From NCBI RefSeq assembly GCF_030295405.1, contig NZ_AP027080.1, positions 496,001 to 560,000 of the forward strand: a stretch of 64,000 nt of DNA, given 5' to 3'. Source of the DNA: Mesoterricola silvestris (GTDB lineage Bacteria > Acidobacteriota > Holophagae > Holophagales > Holophagaceae). This document shows, in pieces, positions 1 to 9,563 of this stretch. The notes beneath the pieces were generated by a model, which saw only the letters and a program-made list of their open reading frames with translations, made no database searches and was not told where the DNA came from. Numbering within the stretch: the first letter of the stretch is position 1; each line of letters begins with the position of its first letter. A program made the position numbers and the translations under genes.

Positions 1-1407
1 AAGCCGGGGGAGCGCATCCCCGCCGACGGCCTCGTGGTGGCCGGCGCTTCCTCCGTGGACGAATCCGTCATCACAGGGGAATCGGAACTGCGGTCCCGGG
101 TCCCGGGGGACCCGGTGGTGTGCGGCAGCCTCAACGCCGCGGGGGTCCTGGAGGTGCGGGTCACCCACGCCAGCGCGGATTCCTCCCTGGCCCAGATCGT
201 CAAGTCGGTGGAGGGGGCCCTGGCCAACCGCAGCTCCCTGGAGCGCGCCGTGGACCGGGTCTCCCGGCTCTTCATCCCGGTGGTGCTGGCCATCGCCCTG
301 GGGACCCTCGCGGGCTGCCTCGCCCTGCGCCTGGGGCCCACCGTGGCCATGCTGCGGGCCATCGCCGTGCTGGTCATCGCCTGCCCCTGCGCCCTGGGCA
401 TCGCCACGCCCCTGGCCACCACCGCGGCCGTGGGCGCCGCCTCCCGCAAGGGCATCCTCATCCGGGACGTGGGCGTCCTGGAGACCTTCCGCCGGGTGGA
501 CGCGGTGGTGCTGGACAAGACGGGCACCATGACCGAGGGGGTCTTCAAGGTGCGGGGCGCGGCCCTGGAGCGCCTGGACCTGGCCGCGGCCCTGGAGGCC
601 TACTCCGAGCACCCCCTGGGCCACGCCCTGGTGGCCCATGCCCGGGAGCGGGGCATCGCGCCCGGGGACGCCGCCGATCTGGAGATCCATCCGGGACTGG
701 GCCTCGCGGGCCGGGTGGGCCCCCACCGGGTGGCGGTGGGCAACCGCCGCCTCATGGAACGGGAGGGGGCCGAACCCACCCCGGAGACGACGGCCCTGGC
801 TTCGGCCTGGCAGGCCGAGGGCTTCACCGTGGTCTTCGGCGCCGTGGACGGGGCGCCCACCGGGGCCCTGGCCTTCGGCGACGCCCCCCGCAGGGACGCC
901 GCCGACCTGGTGGCGGCCCTCAGGGCCCGGGGCGTGCGCACCCTCCTCCTCTCGGGGGACGCCCGGAGCACCACGGCGCACATGGGCCGGCGCCTGGGGG
1001 TGGACGAGTGCCTGGGCGAGGTGCCCCCCGCCGAGAAGGCCGAGGCCGTGCGGCGCCTGCAGGCCCGGGGCGCCGTGGTGGCCATGGTGGGCGACGGGGT
1101 CAACGACGCCCCGGCCCTGGCCGCCGCCGACCTGGGCATCGCCCTGGGCTCGGGCGCCGACCTGGCCATGCACGCCGCCCCCATCGTGCTGCTGGGGGGC
1201 GGCCTCCTGCGCATCGACGGGACCTTCCGCCTGGCGGAGCGGACCGTCACCATCATCCGGCAGAACCTCTTCTGGGCCTTCTTCTACAACGCCGTGGGCA
1301 TCAGCCTGGCCATCACCGGGGTGCTCAATCCCATCCTGGCCGCGGGGGCCATGGTGCTTTCGAGCCTGTCGGTGATCGGGAATTCCCTGAGGCTGGGCCG
1401 GGGCTGA
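1..1407 (+). CDS. Heavy-metal (copper-type) P1B translocating ATPase, 3' part
   Basis: C-terminal part of an inner-membrane cation pump; the reading frame is already open at the first base, so the N-terminus (metal-binding domain and first membrane helices) lies outside the window. Visible in order: the actuator-domain DGxVxxG...DESxxTGES segment right at the start, the intramembrane metal-binding CPC motif in IACPCALGIATP (near base 380), the phosphorylation motif DKTGT (near base 515), the P1B-specific HP dipeptide (SEHPLGHAL, near base 605), the hinge motif GDGVNDAPAL (near base 1090) and the two closing membrane helices. CPC with HP places it in the Cu+/Ag+ (CopA-like) group by family knowledge; the exact metal cannot be told from this part. 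No neighbour suggests a copper operon downstream: the next gene is convergent. Confidence 0.93.
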   Translation, partial: KPGERIPADGLVVAGASSVDESVITGESELRSRVPGDPVVCGSLNAAGVLEVRVTHASADSSLAQIVKSVEGALANRSSLERAVDRVSRLFIPVVLAIALGTLAGCLALRLGPTVAMLRAIAVLVIACPCALGIATPLATTAAVGAASRKGILIRDVGVLETFRRVDAVVLDKTGTMTEGVFKVRGAALERLDLAAALEAYSEHPLGHALVAHARERGIAPGDAADLEIHPGLGLAGRVGPHRVAVGNRRLMEREGAEPTPETTALASAWQAEGFTVVFGAVDGAPTGALAFGDAPRRDAADLVAALRARGVRTLLLSGDARSTTAHMGRRLGVDECLGEVPPAEKAEAVRRLQARGAVVAMVGDGVNDAPALAAADLGIALGSGADLAMHAAPIVLLGGGLLRIDGTFRLAERTVTIIRQNLFWAFFYNAVGISLAITGVLNPILAAGAMVLSSLSVIGNSLRLGRG

Positions 1408-1440
1408 GGGGGGGGTATTCCGCCAACCGGGGAAGGTCTT

Positions 1441-4400
1441 TCACTTCCCCTTTGCTTCCAGCTGCGCCACCAGGGCCGCCACGGCGGCCTCCAGCTGCTG
1501 GTCCCGGCCGCCGCTCATGGCCGCGGGTTCGTTGGCCACGTCGATGTCGGGTTCCAGCTGGTTGTTCTCGCAGAACTTGCCATCGGGGGTGCGCCAGCCG
1601 CCCTGGGGGATGCCGAAGACCAGGGTGGGGTCGATCTGGGCCTCCCACCACACGAAGGTGCCGGTGCCGGGCACGGGCTTGCCCACGGTGCTGCCCAGCC
1701 CCTTGAGCTTGTAGGCCACGGGGAAGAGGTGGGCGTCGGAGTAGTTGCCTTCGCTCATGAGGACGATGGAGGGCTTGACCCACTTGAGCAGGGGCTCGTG
1801 GCCGTAGGGGAGGCCCCGGGGGATGATGTCGAAGTACTTCCTGCCGCTCAGGAAGTCCGAAAGCTGTTCGTGGATGTTTCCGCCGCCGTTGAAGCGGGTG
1901 TCCACCACCAGGGCCTCCTTGCCGCTGTGGCGGCCCAGGGCCTCGTCCACCACGGTGCGCATGCTGGCGTCGTCCATGGACCGCACGTGGACGTAGCCCA
2001 GGCGGCCCTTGGACAGGCGCTCCGTCTCCGCGCGGTTCGCCTCCACCCAGCGCAGGTAGAGCAGTTCGTTCTCGCGGCCGGCGGGGATGGGCTTGACGGC
2101 CTCGTCGAAGGCGGCCCCGGCGTCCTCGAAGGTCAGGAGGGTGTTCTGGCCCGCGCGGCGGTTCAGGAGGCGCGCCACGCCCTCCGGGTCCTCCACGGGA
2201 ACCCCGTCGATGGCGGTGAGCACCTGGCCGGCCCGGACCTTGCTGGCGTCCAGGTCCAGGGGGCCGCCCTTGAGCACCTCGGCCACCTTCAGCCCCTTGG
2301 GGGCGGGTTCCAGGAAAAGGCCCAGGGAGGCGGTGGCGGGGGTGTTCACCTGGGGCGCGTTGTACCGGGCCCCGGTGTGGGAGGCGTTCAGCTCGCCCAG
2401 CATCTCGCTGAGGAGTTCCTGGAAGTCGTAGTTGTTGCGCACGGAGGGCAGGAAGCGGCGGTAGGCCTCGCGGTACTTCGTCCAGTCCACGCCGTGCAGG
2501 TCGGTGACGTAGAACTTCTTCTCCACCTGGCGCCACACGTGGTTGAAGATGTAGGCGCGCTCGGCGGCGGGATCCTGCATGAGCTCGGAGGCCGCGGGCA
2601 GGTCCTCGCGCTTGGAGGTCTCGGGGTCCACCTTCACCAGCTTGCCGTCGGCGAGCAGGAACAGGGCCTTGCCGTCGGGGGTGGCCTCCAGGCCCGCGCG
2701 CTGCGCGCCCAGCTTCAGGATGAGCTTGTTCTCGCGGGTGCGGAGGTCCACGGACCAGAGGTCGTAGCCCTTCTCGAACCGGGCCAGGTAGTACATCTTG
2801 TCCAGGGCCCGGGCGACTTCGAAGTCGGCCAGGGAGGTGCTGTGGCTGGAGAGCCTGGCCAGGCGGTCGTCAAGGCCGTTCCACTCGATGGCCACGGGCT
2901 CCGGCTTGGGCTTGGCGTCCTTGGTCTTCTCCTTGGCCTTCTCCTTCTCCTCCGCCTCCTCCTTCTCCTTGACGAGGGCGAAGTCCTCCTTGGAGAGGTT
3001 GAACCGGTCCCAGGCCTTGCGGGTGAGGAAGAGCCCGAAGACGTCCCGGGTCACCCCCTGCTGGGCGGCGTTGAGGCTGCCCTCCCGCGAGGAGGTCCAG
3101 TAGATCATCGAGCCGTTGCGGGCGAAACGCGGATCGCCGTTGCCGAAGCCGCTGTGGGAGATGTTCCGGGCCGGGCCGGAACCGTCGGCGGGCATCAGGG
3201 CGATGTCCCGGAGCCAGCCCAGGCCGCGGCTGCAGGCGTAGACGATCCACTTGCCGTCGGGGGACCACTGGTATTCCTGGTCCCCGTCGGCGTACGAGTA
3301 GTTCCGGCCCTCGGGCAGGAGGGTGCGGGTCTTGCCGGTGGCCAGGTCCGCGACCTTGATGGAGGTGCGCTCCTCCAGGTAGGCCACCTCCTTCCCGTCC
3401 GGCGAGAAGAGGGGCTGGAATTCGTCGGCCTTGGTGGCGGCCACGGCCTTCTCCTCCAGCTGGGTGGAGGCGAAGAAGCTGGGCTCCTCCTTGCGCACGA
3501 TGCGCTTGGTGAAGACGTCCCAGCTCCCGTCCCGCTCGGCGGCGTACACCAGGGTGCGGCCGTCGGGGCTGAAGCCGACGCTGCGCTCCTGCCCGGGCAG
3601 GCTCGTGATGCGGCGCGTGACCTTGCCGTCGGCGCTGGTGACGAAGATCTCCCCGCGCACCACGAAGGCGATCTCCTTGCCCGTGGGCGAGACCTTCATC
3701 TCGGTGATGGACCCGTTCACGGGCAGCACCCGCTCCAGGGAGCCCCTGCCGTCCACCTGGACCGACACCGACAGCTTGCGGGCCGCGGCCCCAGGGGCCT
3801 GGAGCCAGATCTCGCCGTCGTACCCGAAGCACAGGGTGTCGTTGCGGGCGGCGGTGAGGAAGCGCACGGGGTGGGTCTTGAAGCGGGTCACGGCCTCGGC
3901 CCGGTCCGGATGGGTCACGGAGCCGCGGAAGACGTTGAAGGAGCCGTCCCGCTCGCTGAGGAAGAAGAAGGCGTCCGGGTCGGAGCCGAAGGCCGGCTCC
4001 CGGTCCTCGCCCTTGAAGGAGGTCAGGCGGGTGAAGGCCCTGGACCCGGGCTGGAAGCTCCAGATGTCCCGGGTGACGGCGGAGGTGTGGTGCTTGCGGA
4101 AGGGGTCCTCGTAGCCCTTGACGTCCTGGTACAGGATGCGGGCGCCGGAGGGATCGTAGACGGCGTTCTCCAGGGTGATGTCCGTGAGGCGCCGGGTGCG
4201 GCCGCCTTCCCGGGACACGAGCCAGGTCTCCGGGAAGGAGCGCCCCGGGAACTGCCGGTCCGGGGCGGCGTGGCCCCGGGGGGACGTGAACAGGACCTCC
4301 TTGTCGTCCGGCGTGAACGCGAAGGGCAGGTCCGCCGCGGAATGCCAGGTGAGGCGCCGGGCCTCGCCGCCCTGGCTGGGCATGACGTACACGTCCAGGT

Positions 4401-4656
4401 TCCCCGAGCGGTCCGAGGCGAAGGCGATCCACTTGCCGTCGTGGCTCCACACCGGGCGGGAGCTGTACGAGCCGCCCACCGTCAGCGGGGTGGCCGTGCC
4501 GCCGGTGGCCGGCACCCGGTACAGGTCCCCCTGGTAGGAGAACGCGACGGAGGTGCCGTCGGGCGAGATGGCCGGGTAGCGCAGCCAAAGGGGCGGGGCC
4601 TGGGCCACGAGGGCGGCCGCGGCGGAGGTGAGAAGGAGCAGGCGAAGGGGACGCAT
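1441..4656 (-). CDS. Tricorn-like S41 protease, exported
   Basis: A 1071-residue tricorn-protease homologue. It starts with a signal peptide (MRPLRLLLLTSAAAALVAQ), followed by a long beta-propeller region of TolB/WD40-like SPDG blades (roughly residues 25-640; repeated SPDGK, SPTGK and TPDGK turns). A charged Glu/Lys-rich linker, a PDZ domain (around 740-850) and a C-terminal S41 peptidase core follow. The likely nucleophile is Ser973 in EGNYSDAH, the position where tricorn has its catalytic Ser. Family knowledge: these enzymes trim peptides; the signal peptide suggests a periplasmic role here. The start is supported by an AAGGAAG ribosome site 5 bases upstream. The gene is transcribed toward the metal ATPase gene and follows an NHL-repeat gene in the same direction, 53 bases away. 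Confidence 0.93.
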   Translation of the reverse strand: MRPLRLLLLTSAAAALVAQAPPLWLRYPAISPDGTSVAFSYQGDLYRVPATGGTATPLTVGGSYSSRPVWSHDGKWIAFASDRSGNLDVYVMPSQGGEARRLTWHSAADLPFAFTPDDKEVLFTSPRGHAAPDRQFPGRSFPETWLVSREGGRTRRLTDITLENAVYDPSGARILYQDVKGYEDPFRKHHTSAVTRDIWSFQPGSRAFTRLTSFKGEDREPAFGSDPDAFFFLSERDGSFNVFRGSVTHPDRAEAVTRFKTHPVRFLTAARNDTLCFGYDGEIWLQAPGAAARKLSVSVQVDGRGSLERVLPVNGSITEMKVSPTGKEIAFVVRGEIFVTSADGKVTRRITSLPGQERSVGFSPDGRTLVYAAERDGSWDVFTKRIVRKEEPSFFASTQLEEKAVAATKADEFQPLFSPDGKEVAYLEERTSIKVADLATGKTRTLLPEGRNYSYADGDQEYQWSPDGKWIVYACSRGLGWLRDIALMPADGSGPARNISHSGFGNGDPRFARNGSMIYWTSSREGSLNAAQQGVTRDVFGLFLTRKAWDRFNLSKEDFALVKEKEEAEEKEKAKEKTKDAKPKPEPVAIEWNGLDDRLARLSSHSTSLADFEVARALDKMYYLARFEKGYDLWSVDLRTRENKLILKLGAQRAGLEATPDGKALFLLADGKLVKVDPETSKREDLPAASELMQDPAAERAYIFNHVWRQVEKKFYVTDLHGVDWTKYREAYRRFLPSVRNNYDFQELLSEMLGELNASHTGARYNAPQVNTPATASLGLFLEPAPKGLKVAEVLKGGPLDLDASKVRAGQVLTAIDGVPVEDPEGVARLLNRRAGQNTLLTFEDAGAAFDEAVKPIPAGRENELLYLRWVEANRAETERLSKGRLGYVHVRSMDDASMRTVVDEALGRHSGKEALVVDTRFNGGGNIHEQLSDFLSGRKYFDIIPRGLPYGHEPLLKWVKPSIVLMSEGNYSDAHLFPVAYKLKGLGSTVGKPVPGTGTFVWWEAQIDPTLVFGIPQGGWRTPDGKFCENNQLEPDIDVANEPAAMSGGRDQQLEAAVAALVAQLEAKGK

Positions 4657-4709
4657 GGGGCTTCCTTGGGATGGATGGGATCCTTCCAGGGTAGCCCTTC
4701 CGTGCCGGA

Positions 4710-6713
4710 TTACTCCACGGTGATTTCCTCGGTGTGCTGCCGGGGCGCCCCGTCCGCGGTGACGCAGGTGAGCCGGAGCTTCACCCGGCCGGGCTTCCGG
4801 AACAGGAGCTCCGTCCGGCCGTGGTCGCTGCCGCGCTGGACGCCCTCCTTCCGGGGGAGGACGGGCCGGTCCTGGGCGTCCAGGACATCCAGGGTCCAGT
4901 GGTAGTGGGCGGGGCCCTCCCGGTCCAGGCGGGGCCAGGGGGCCGCCAGCTCCGGCCCGAAGAAGTCCACGGTCAGGGGCAGGCCCCGGGCCGCGGGGGT
5001 GCCCGGCAGGTACAGGAGCACCGGGGCCCGGCGCTGGAAGGTGACGGCGGGGGCGGAGAGGCGCGCGATGCAGGTGCCGTCCGCCACGACCAGGTCGCCG
5101 CGGGGGTCGGCCACCAGGCCCCGGGGGCCGTCCAGGGCCCCGAAGGCCTCGCCCAGGGGGCCCTTGATGCCCAGGCGGAGCAGGCCGAAGCGGGTGCCGG
5201 CCTCGGCGCGGTCCCCGGCCAGGATGCGCAGGTCGGCGCGCCCGTTGGCGGTGGGCCCGATGGCCAGGACGGTGCGGTTGCCCCGGTCCGTGACCATCAG
5301 GTCCTGCCCGTGGACCGCCAGGCTGTGGGGATCGTCCAGGCAGGGGATCCGGCCCGGGAGGGGGGAGCCGGGGGCGGTCTGGACGGAGGGGCCGGGCGTG
5401 GCGGGATCGCCGCAGAGGGTCGTGATTTCGCCCTGGACGATCCTGCGCACGCTGTGGCCGTCCACGGCGTAGAGCCCCGGGTGCCGGTAGGCCAGGCCCC
5501 GGAGGGCGCTGAAGGTGCCCTGGAGGCCGTCCTGGTGGCCGGGGACCCCCGGGAGGCCCGCCACCGTGGACACCTCCCCTCCGGGGGTGATGCGCCGGAC
5601 CACGTGGTTGCCCCGGTCCGCCACGAAGAGGTTCCCGCCCGGGTCCAGGGCCAGGCCCTGGGGGCTGTCGAACAGGGCCACGGCCGGCATGGCCGCGTCG
5701 CGGTGGCCCCGCAGCCCGGGCACCCCCGCCAGGAGGGTGACGGTTCGCCGGTCGGCCACGCCCAGGATGGCGTGGGCGCCCGGGTCGGCCACCAGGAGGG
5801 TCCCGTCGGGGCGGGCGGCCACGAAGGCCGGGGCGCGGAAGAGCTCCCCCCGCACCGTGGTGACCTCCCCGGCGGGGCTGACCAGGCGCAGGGCCCGGGC
5901 CTCGGGGTCCGCCACCGCCAGGGTGCCGTCCGGCAGAAGGGCCAAACCCTCCGGACGCCGGAAGCGCGCGGAGAGCCCGCGCCCGTCCGCGTCCCCGGGC
6001 CCGATGGGGTTGCCCGCGAAGGGCAGGAGGCCGCGCACGGTGATATCCAGGGGGTGGACGAGGCTGATCCATTCGCCCTGGGCGGTCCGTCCCAGGCGTT
6101 CCACCTGGGTGCGAGTGACCGCCGCGCGGGCCTGGATCCGGGTGCCCTGGCAGCCCGTGACGTCCCGGCGCACGGGCTCGTCCCCCTCCATCCAGCTCAG
6201 GAGCTGGGCGTCGGGGGCCACCCCCGGTGCGGGCCAGGTGACGGTCACGGGCATGCCGTAGCCGATGATGTCCCGCTGCGGGGAGCAGCTGCCCCGCAGG
6301 GCCGTCACCCGGGCGTCCGGCGGCCCCAGGCGCCTTCCGGTGACGAAGTCCAGGAAGGGCAGGGCCTCCGACCAGGCCGGGGCGAAGGCCTCCGGGCGGA
6401 TTTCGCCCACGGTGCGCAGTCCCGGGTGGTCGGGCAGCACCAGGACGCCGGTCTCGTCGCACTGGCCCGGATCCGCGAGGCTGGCCCCGCGCACGGTGTA
6501 CGACCCCGGCTCGCCCCGGAAGACCCCGTCGGGTCCGATGGATCCGCCCGGCCCCGCCACGGTCCAGGCGCAGGCCACCGGCAGCCCCCCGTGGGTGCGG
6601 GCCGTGAAGGCCTGGCTCCGGCCCGGTTGGAGGACGCAGTGGCGGGGCTCCACGAGGATCTGGGCCCCCAGGGGCTGGAGGGCGAAGGCAAGCAAAAGCG
6701 GGCGGAGGACCAT
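4710..6713 (-). CDS. Exported NHL-repeat (beta-propeller) protein
   Basis: A 667-residue protein of unknown specific function. MVLRPLLLAFALQPLGAQ is a clear signal peptide and decides the start; the frame is open further upstream but that stretch is not protein-like. An N-terminal Ig-like/all-beta part (about 20-250) is followed by several NHL blades. Their signature is GLALDPGGNLFVADRGNHVVRRI, here visible as repeated LAVADPEARALRLV, LLVADPGAHAILGV, LFVADRGNHVVRRI, LMVTDRGNRTVLAI and LVVADGTCIARL units (about 270-570). The C-terminus is another beta domain. NHL propellers usually bind proteins or carbohydrates or form a scaffold; nothing here gives a ligand. It lies directly upstream of the tricorn-like gene in the same direction and could be co-transcribed. 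Confidence 0.85.
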   Translation of the reverse strand: MVLRPLLLAFALQPLGAQILVEPRHCVLQPGRSQAFTARTHGGLPVACAWTVAGPGGSIGPDGVFRGEPGSYTVRGASLADPGQCDETGVLVLPDHPGLRTVGEIRPEAFAPAWSEALPFLDFVTGRRLGPPDARVTALRGSCSPQRDIIGYGMPVTVTWPAPGVAPDAQLLSWMEGDEPVRRDVTGCQGTRIQARAAVTRTQVERLGRTAQGEWISLVHPLDITVRGLLPFAGNPIGPGDADGRGLSARFRRPEGLALLPDGTLAVADPEARALRLVSPAGEVTTVRGELFRAPAFVAARPDGTLLVADPGAHAILGVADRRTVTLLAGVPGLRGHRDAAMPAVALFDSPQGLALDPGGNLFVADRGNHVVRRITPGGEVSTVAGLPGVPGHQDGLQGTFSALRGLAYRHPGLYAVDGHSVRRIVQGEITTLCGDPATPGPSVQTAPGSPLPGRIPCLDDPHSLAVHGQDLMVTDRGNRTVLAIGPTANGRADLRILAGDRAEAGTRFGLLRLGIKGPLGEAFGALDGPRGLVADPRGDLVVADGTCIARLSAPAVTFQRRAPVLLYLPGTPAARGLPLTVDFFGPELAAPWPRLDREGPAHYHWTLDVLDAQDRPVLPRKEGVQRGSDHGRTELLFRKPGRVKLRLTCVTADGAPRQHTEEITVE

Positions 6714-6828
6714 GGGGCACCGGGAAAGGGGGTGGGAAGAGACCTTCGGCTTCCCAGTGCGCCCCGGGGCTCGGGGAGTTCCGGGGGCCCCCACGATTTC
6801 CGTCCCCGGCGGGCCCTCCCGGGAATAC

Positions 6829-6843
6829 CATCGTATAACGATG
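6829..6843. promoter_or_regulatory. 15-bp perfect palindrome in the divergent promoter region
   Basis: CATCGT-ATA-ACGATG lies between the divergent NHL-repeat and M28 peptidase genes, ending 9 bases before the M28 start. It contains a TATAAC hexamer that could be a -10 box, but no convincing -35 is seen. Its symmetry and position fit an operator controlling one or both genes; no regulator can be named. Confidence 0.4.
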
Positions 6844-6852
6844 GAGATCGAA

Positions 6853-8433
6853 ATGAAGTGTTTGGGACTACTTCCCCTTGTCGCCCTGTGGACCCCCGGG
6901 CTGGCCCAGGAACCGGTGGACGCCGCCCTGAACGCCCGCATCCGGGCCGAGGCGCTGGAGCGGTCCCAGATCCTGGCGACCCTCCACCCCCTCACCGACG
7001 TGTTCAGCCCCCGCCTCACCGGGTCCCCCACCTACAAGGCCGCCGCGGACTGGGCCGTGGACCGGTTCCGGGACTGGGGGCTGGAGGCGCGGCTGGAGTC
7101 CTGGAATTTCGGCCATCCGGGCTGGGCCAACGAGCGTTGCGCGGCCCACGTGGAGGCGCCCTACAAGGCCCACCTGGGGGTGGAGGTGGTGGCCTGGACG
7201 CCCTCCACCCGCGGCACCGTCCGGGGCGAGGCCTACCTGCTGAAGGTGCCGGAGGAACCCACCCAGGCCGAACTCTCGGCCCTGTTCGAGGCCTCGCGGA
7301 AGGCGGTGCGCGGGCGGGTCGTGCTGGCGGGGGCGCCCCGGGAACTTCCCGCCCTCAACCCGTCCCCACGGCCCCCGCGCCTCACGGACGAGGCCCTGGC
7401 CCGGCGCTTCGATCCCGCGGCCCCGGAGCCGGGTCCCCGACCCCAGCCCACCCGGCGCGCCGGCGCCCTTCCGGCCCGGGAGGCGGAGGCACAGCTGGAC
7501 GCCTTCCTGGTGGCATCCAAGGCCCTGGCCCGGGTGAACGACGCGGGCCTGCGCAACGGCCAGGTGCGCGCCTTCCAGAACCGCGCCTACGACACCGCCA
7601 AGGCCGTGCCCACCCTCGTCATGCGCCACGAGGACTACGGCCGCATGTGCCGCGTGCTCGCGGACGGCCCCCGGGTGGAGCTGGCCCTGGAGATCGCGAA
7701 CCGGGAATCCAAGGGGGGCCTGGGCTACAACGTCATCGCGGACATCCCCGGCTCCACCCGGCCCGGGGAGGTGATCCTCCTGGGGGCGCACCTGGACGCG
7801 TGGCACACCGCCACCGGCGCCACCGACAACGGCGCCAGCGCGGCGGTGATGATGGAGGTGGCCCGGATCGTCAAGGCCCTGGGCGTCCAGCCCGCGCGCA
7901 CCCTCCGCTTCGCCCTGTGGGACGGGGAGGAGCATGGGCTCCTGGGCTCCATGGCCTACGTGGCGGCCCACTACGGCACCGCCGAGGCCCCGAAGCCCGA
8001 GTTCGGCCAGCTGGTGGCCTACGTCAACATGGACGGGGGCGCCGGGCAGGTCCGGGGGCTCACGATGTTCGGGCCCGCCCAGGGTTCCCGGGTGCTGCGC
8101 GAACTGCTGGCGCCCTTCCAGGACCTGGGCGTCCGGGGTGCCTCGGCCACCCGGAACCGGCCTCCCAAGGCCCTCACCGGGCCCTCCACCGACATGAGCT
8201 CCTTCACGTCCTCCGGCCTCCCGGCCATGGGCGTCGTGCAGGACGGGCTGGAATACTTCGAATACACCTGGCACACCGCCATCGACACCCTCGACCGGGT
8301 TCCCCCGGAGGACGTGAAACGCACGGCGGCGGTGCTGGCCTCCGTGGCCCTCCACCTTGCGCAGCGCCCCGGGCGGCTCCCCTTCTTCTCGAAGGAGACG
8401 CTGCCGCCGGCGCCGCCGGAGCCGGCCCGGTAG
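6853..8433 (+). CDS. M28-family zinc aminopeptidase, exported
   Basis: A 526-residue metallopeptidase with a signal peptide (MKCLGLLPLVALWTPGLAQ). After the prodomain-like N-terminus there is a PA-like insert (about 95-225) and then the M28 catalytic core. Zinc ligands are visible as LLGAHLDAWHTATGATDNGA (His and Asp), LWDGEEHGLLGS (the Glu-Glu pair), NMDGG (Asp) and WHTAIDTLDRV (His). Family members release N-terminal amino acids or dipeptides in the periplasm or outside the cell. An in-frame ATG lies 12 bases upstream, but GGAG 6 bases before the chosen ATG supports this one. Next to a tricorn-like protease, it suggests extracellular peptide degradation. Confidence 0.93.
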   Translation: MKCLGLLPLVALWTPGLAQEPVDAALNARIRAEALERSQILATLHPLTDVFSPRLTGSPTYKAAADWAVDRFRDWGLEARLESWNFGHPGWANERCAAHVEAPYKAHLGVEVVAWTPSTRGTVRGEAYLLKVPEEPTQAELSALFEASRKAVRGRVVLAGAPRELPALNPSPRPPRLTDEALARRFDPAAPEPGPRPQPTRRAGALPAREAEAQLDAFLVASKALARVNDAGLRNGQVRAFQNRAYDTAKAVPTLVMRHEDYGRMCRVLADGPRVELALEIANRESKGGLGYNVIADIPGSTRPGEVILLGAHLDAWHTATGATDNGASAAVMMEVARIVKALGVQPARTLRFALWDGEEHGLLGSMAYVAAHYGTAEAPKPEFGQLVAYVNMDGGAGQVRGLTMFGPAQGSRVLRELLAPFQDLGVRGASATRNRPPKALTGPSTDMSSFTSSGLPAMGVVQDGLEYFEYTWHTAIDTLDRVPPEDVKRTAAVLASVALHLAQRPGRLPFFSKETLPPAPPEPAR

Positions 8434-8516
8434 GGACTGTACCCCTCGGGATCCGGGGGCTGTACCTGTGCAGGACGGGGACCCGGGGCCAGACTGGATT
8501 CAATCCCGGAGGTCCC

Positions 8517-9551
8517 ATGAAACCCGCGCTCACCCTGCTGCCCTGCCTTGCCCTGCTGGCGCTCGGCTGCTCCAGTGGAACCAGCGACCGGGGCGTCCTC
8601 CCCCAGGCGCCCGTTTCGGTCCTGGTGGGGGGCAGCATCACTCGGGAGGACCGGACGGAAGCCCTCTACTGGAAGGATGGAACGGCGGTTCCCCTGGTGA
8701 ACGAGGCCGGAATCCATGCCCGGGTCACGGGCTTGGCCGCGTCGGGCTCGGACGTCTACGCCGTGGGCGGCCATTCCGGCCATCCCGCGGAGGGCGCCGT
8801 GTGGAAGAACGGGGTGCTGACGCTGGTGCAGCCCCCCCTGCATTCGCCGGACCCCTCCTTCACGGGGAACCCGGCCCTCGCCGGCATCGCGGTGGCGGGC
8901 CAGGATGTGTATGTCGCCGGAACCATCTTCACGAACTCCCCCTACAGCCTCGCGGTGGCCTGGAAGAACGGCGCCGGGACGGTACTGGGCGGGGGCTCGG
9001 TGGTGTCCAGGACCAGCGCCATCTTCGCGAAGGGTTCCGATGTCTACGTCGCCGGCTGGGACGGGAGTGCCCGGTACTGGAAGAACGGCGTCGCCCACGG
9101 ACTCGGCTCGTCCACCGGGATCGGCGAGGTGGAGGCGGTGGCCGTCACAGACGCCGGGGAGGTGCTGGCGGTGGGGTACACGGTCAGCACCGGCGGGGTC
9201 CAGATGGCCACCCTCTGGCGGAACGGGGAGCCCGTGTTCCTCTCCGACGGCCTCAAGGGGGCCTCCGCCGCGGCACTCGCCGTGGCCGGCACCGACGTCT
9301 ACGCGGCGGGCTACGTGGTGACGGGCACCACACGCAGGGCCGCGTTCTGGAAGAACGGCGTCCAGACCCTGCTTCCCGCCACCGCGGGGTCGAGCTCGGG
9401 GGCCTACGGCATCGCTCCCTATGGGTCCGACCTCTACATCGTCGGATACGAAGACCGCACCGCGGTCCTCTGGAAGAACGGCACGGAGATCCCGCTCACG
9501 GACGGGAGGGACTCCGCCTGGGCCTCGTCGATCTGTCTCGTGCATCCCTGA
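8517..9551 (+). CDS. WKNG-repeat lipoprotein, function unknown
   Basis: A 344-residue lipoprotein with signal peptide and lipobox LALGC (Cys18). The rest consists of about seven repeats of 40-50 residues, each with a SDVYVAGY-like strand followed by (Y/A/F/L)WKNG and a short strand. WK(D/N)G or WRNG occurs near residues 52, 96, 149, 188, 234, 278 and 319. This periodicity fits a seven-bladed beta-propeller. I do not recognise a characterised family function. GGAGG five bases before the ATG supports the start. The next gene, another lipoprotein, starts 12 bases after the stop, so the two are probably co-transcribed. Confidence 0.8.
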   Translation: MKPALTLLPCLALLALGCSSGTSDRGVLPQAPVSVLVGGSITREDRTEALYWKDGTAVPLVNEAGIHARVTGLAASGSDVYAVGGHSGHPAEGAVWKNGVLTLVQPPLHSPDPSFTGNPALAGIAVAGQDVYVAGTIFTNSPYSLAVAWKNGAGTVLGGGSVVSRTSAIFAKGSDVYVAGWDGSARYWKNGVAHGLGSSTGIGEVEAVAVTDAGEVLAVGYTVSTGGVQMATLWRNGEPVFLSDGLKGASAAALAVAGTDVYAAGYVVTGTTRRAAFWKNGVQTLLPATAGSSSGAYGIAPYGSDLYIVGYEDRTAVLWKNGTEIPLTDGRDSAWASSICLVHP

Positions 9552-9563
9552 ACTGGAGCCGCC

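Noticed and set aside
8560-9500. CRISPR-like or tandem DNA repeat over the WKNG lipoprotein gene
   Set aside because: The repeats are at protein level with variable DNA and unequal length; no constant spacer-repeat structure.
4734-9551. Very long open frames on the opposite strand of real genes (e.g. here on +, and 55956-61784 on -)
   Set aside because: They arise from the extreme GC bias at third codon positions, have low-complexity Gly/Arg/Pro/Ala composition, no family motifs and no ribosome sites; the other-frame genes have full domain signatures.
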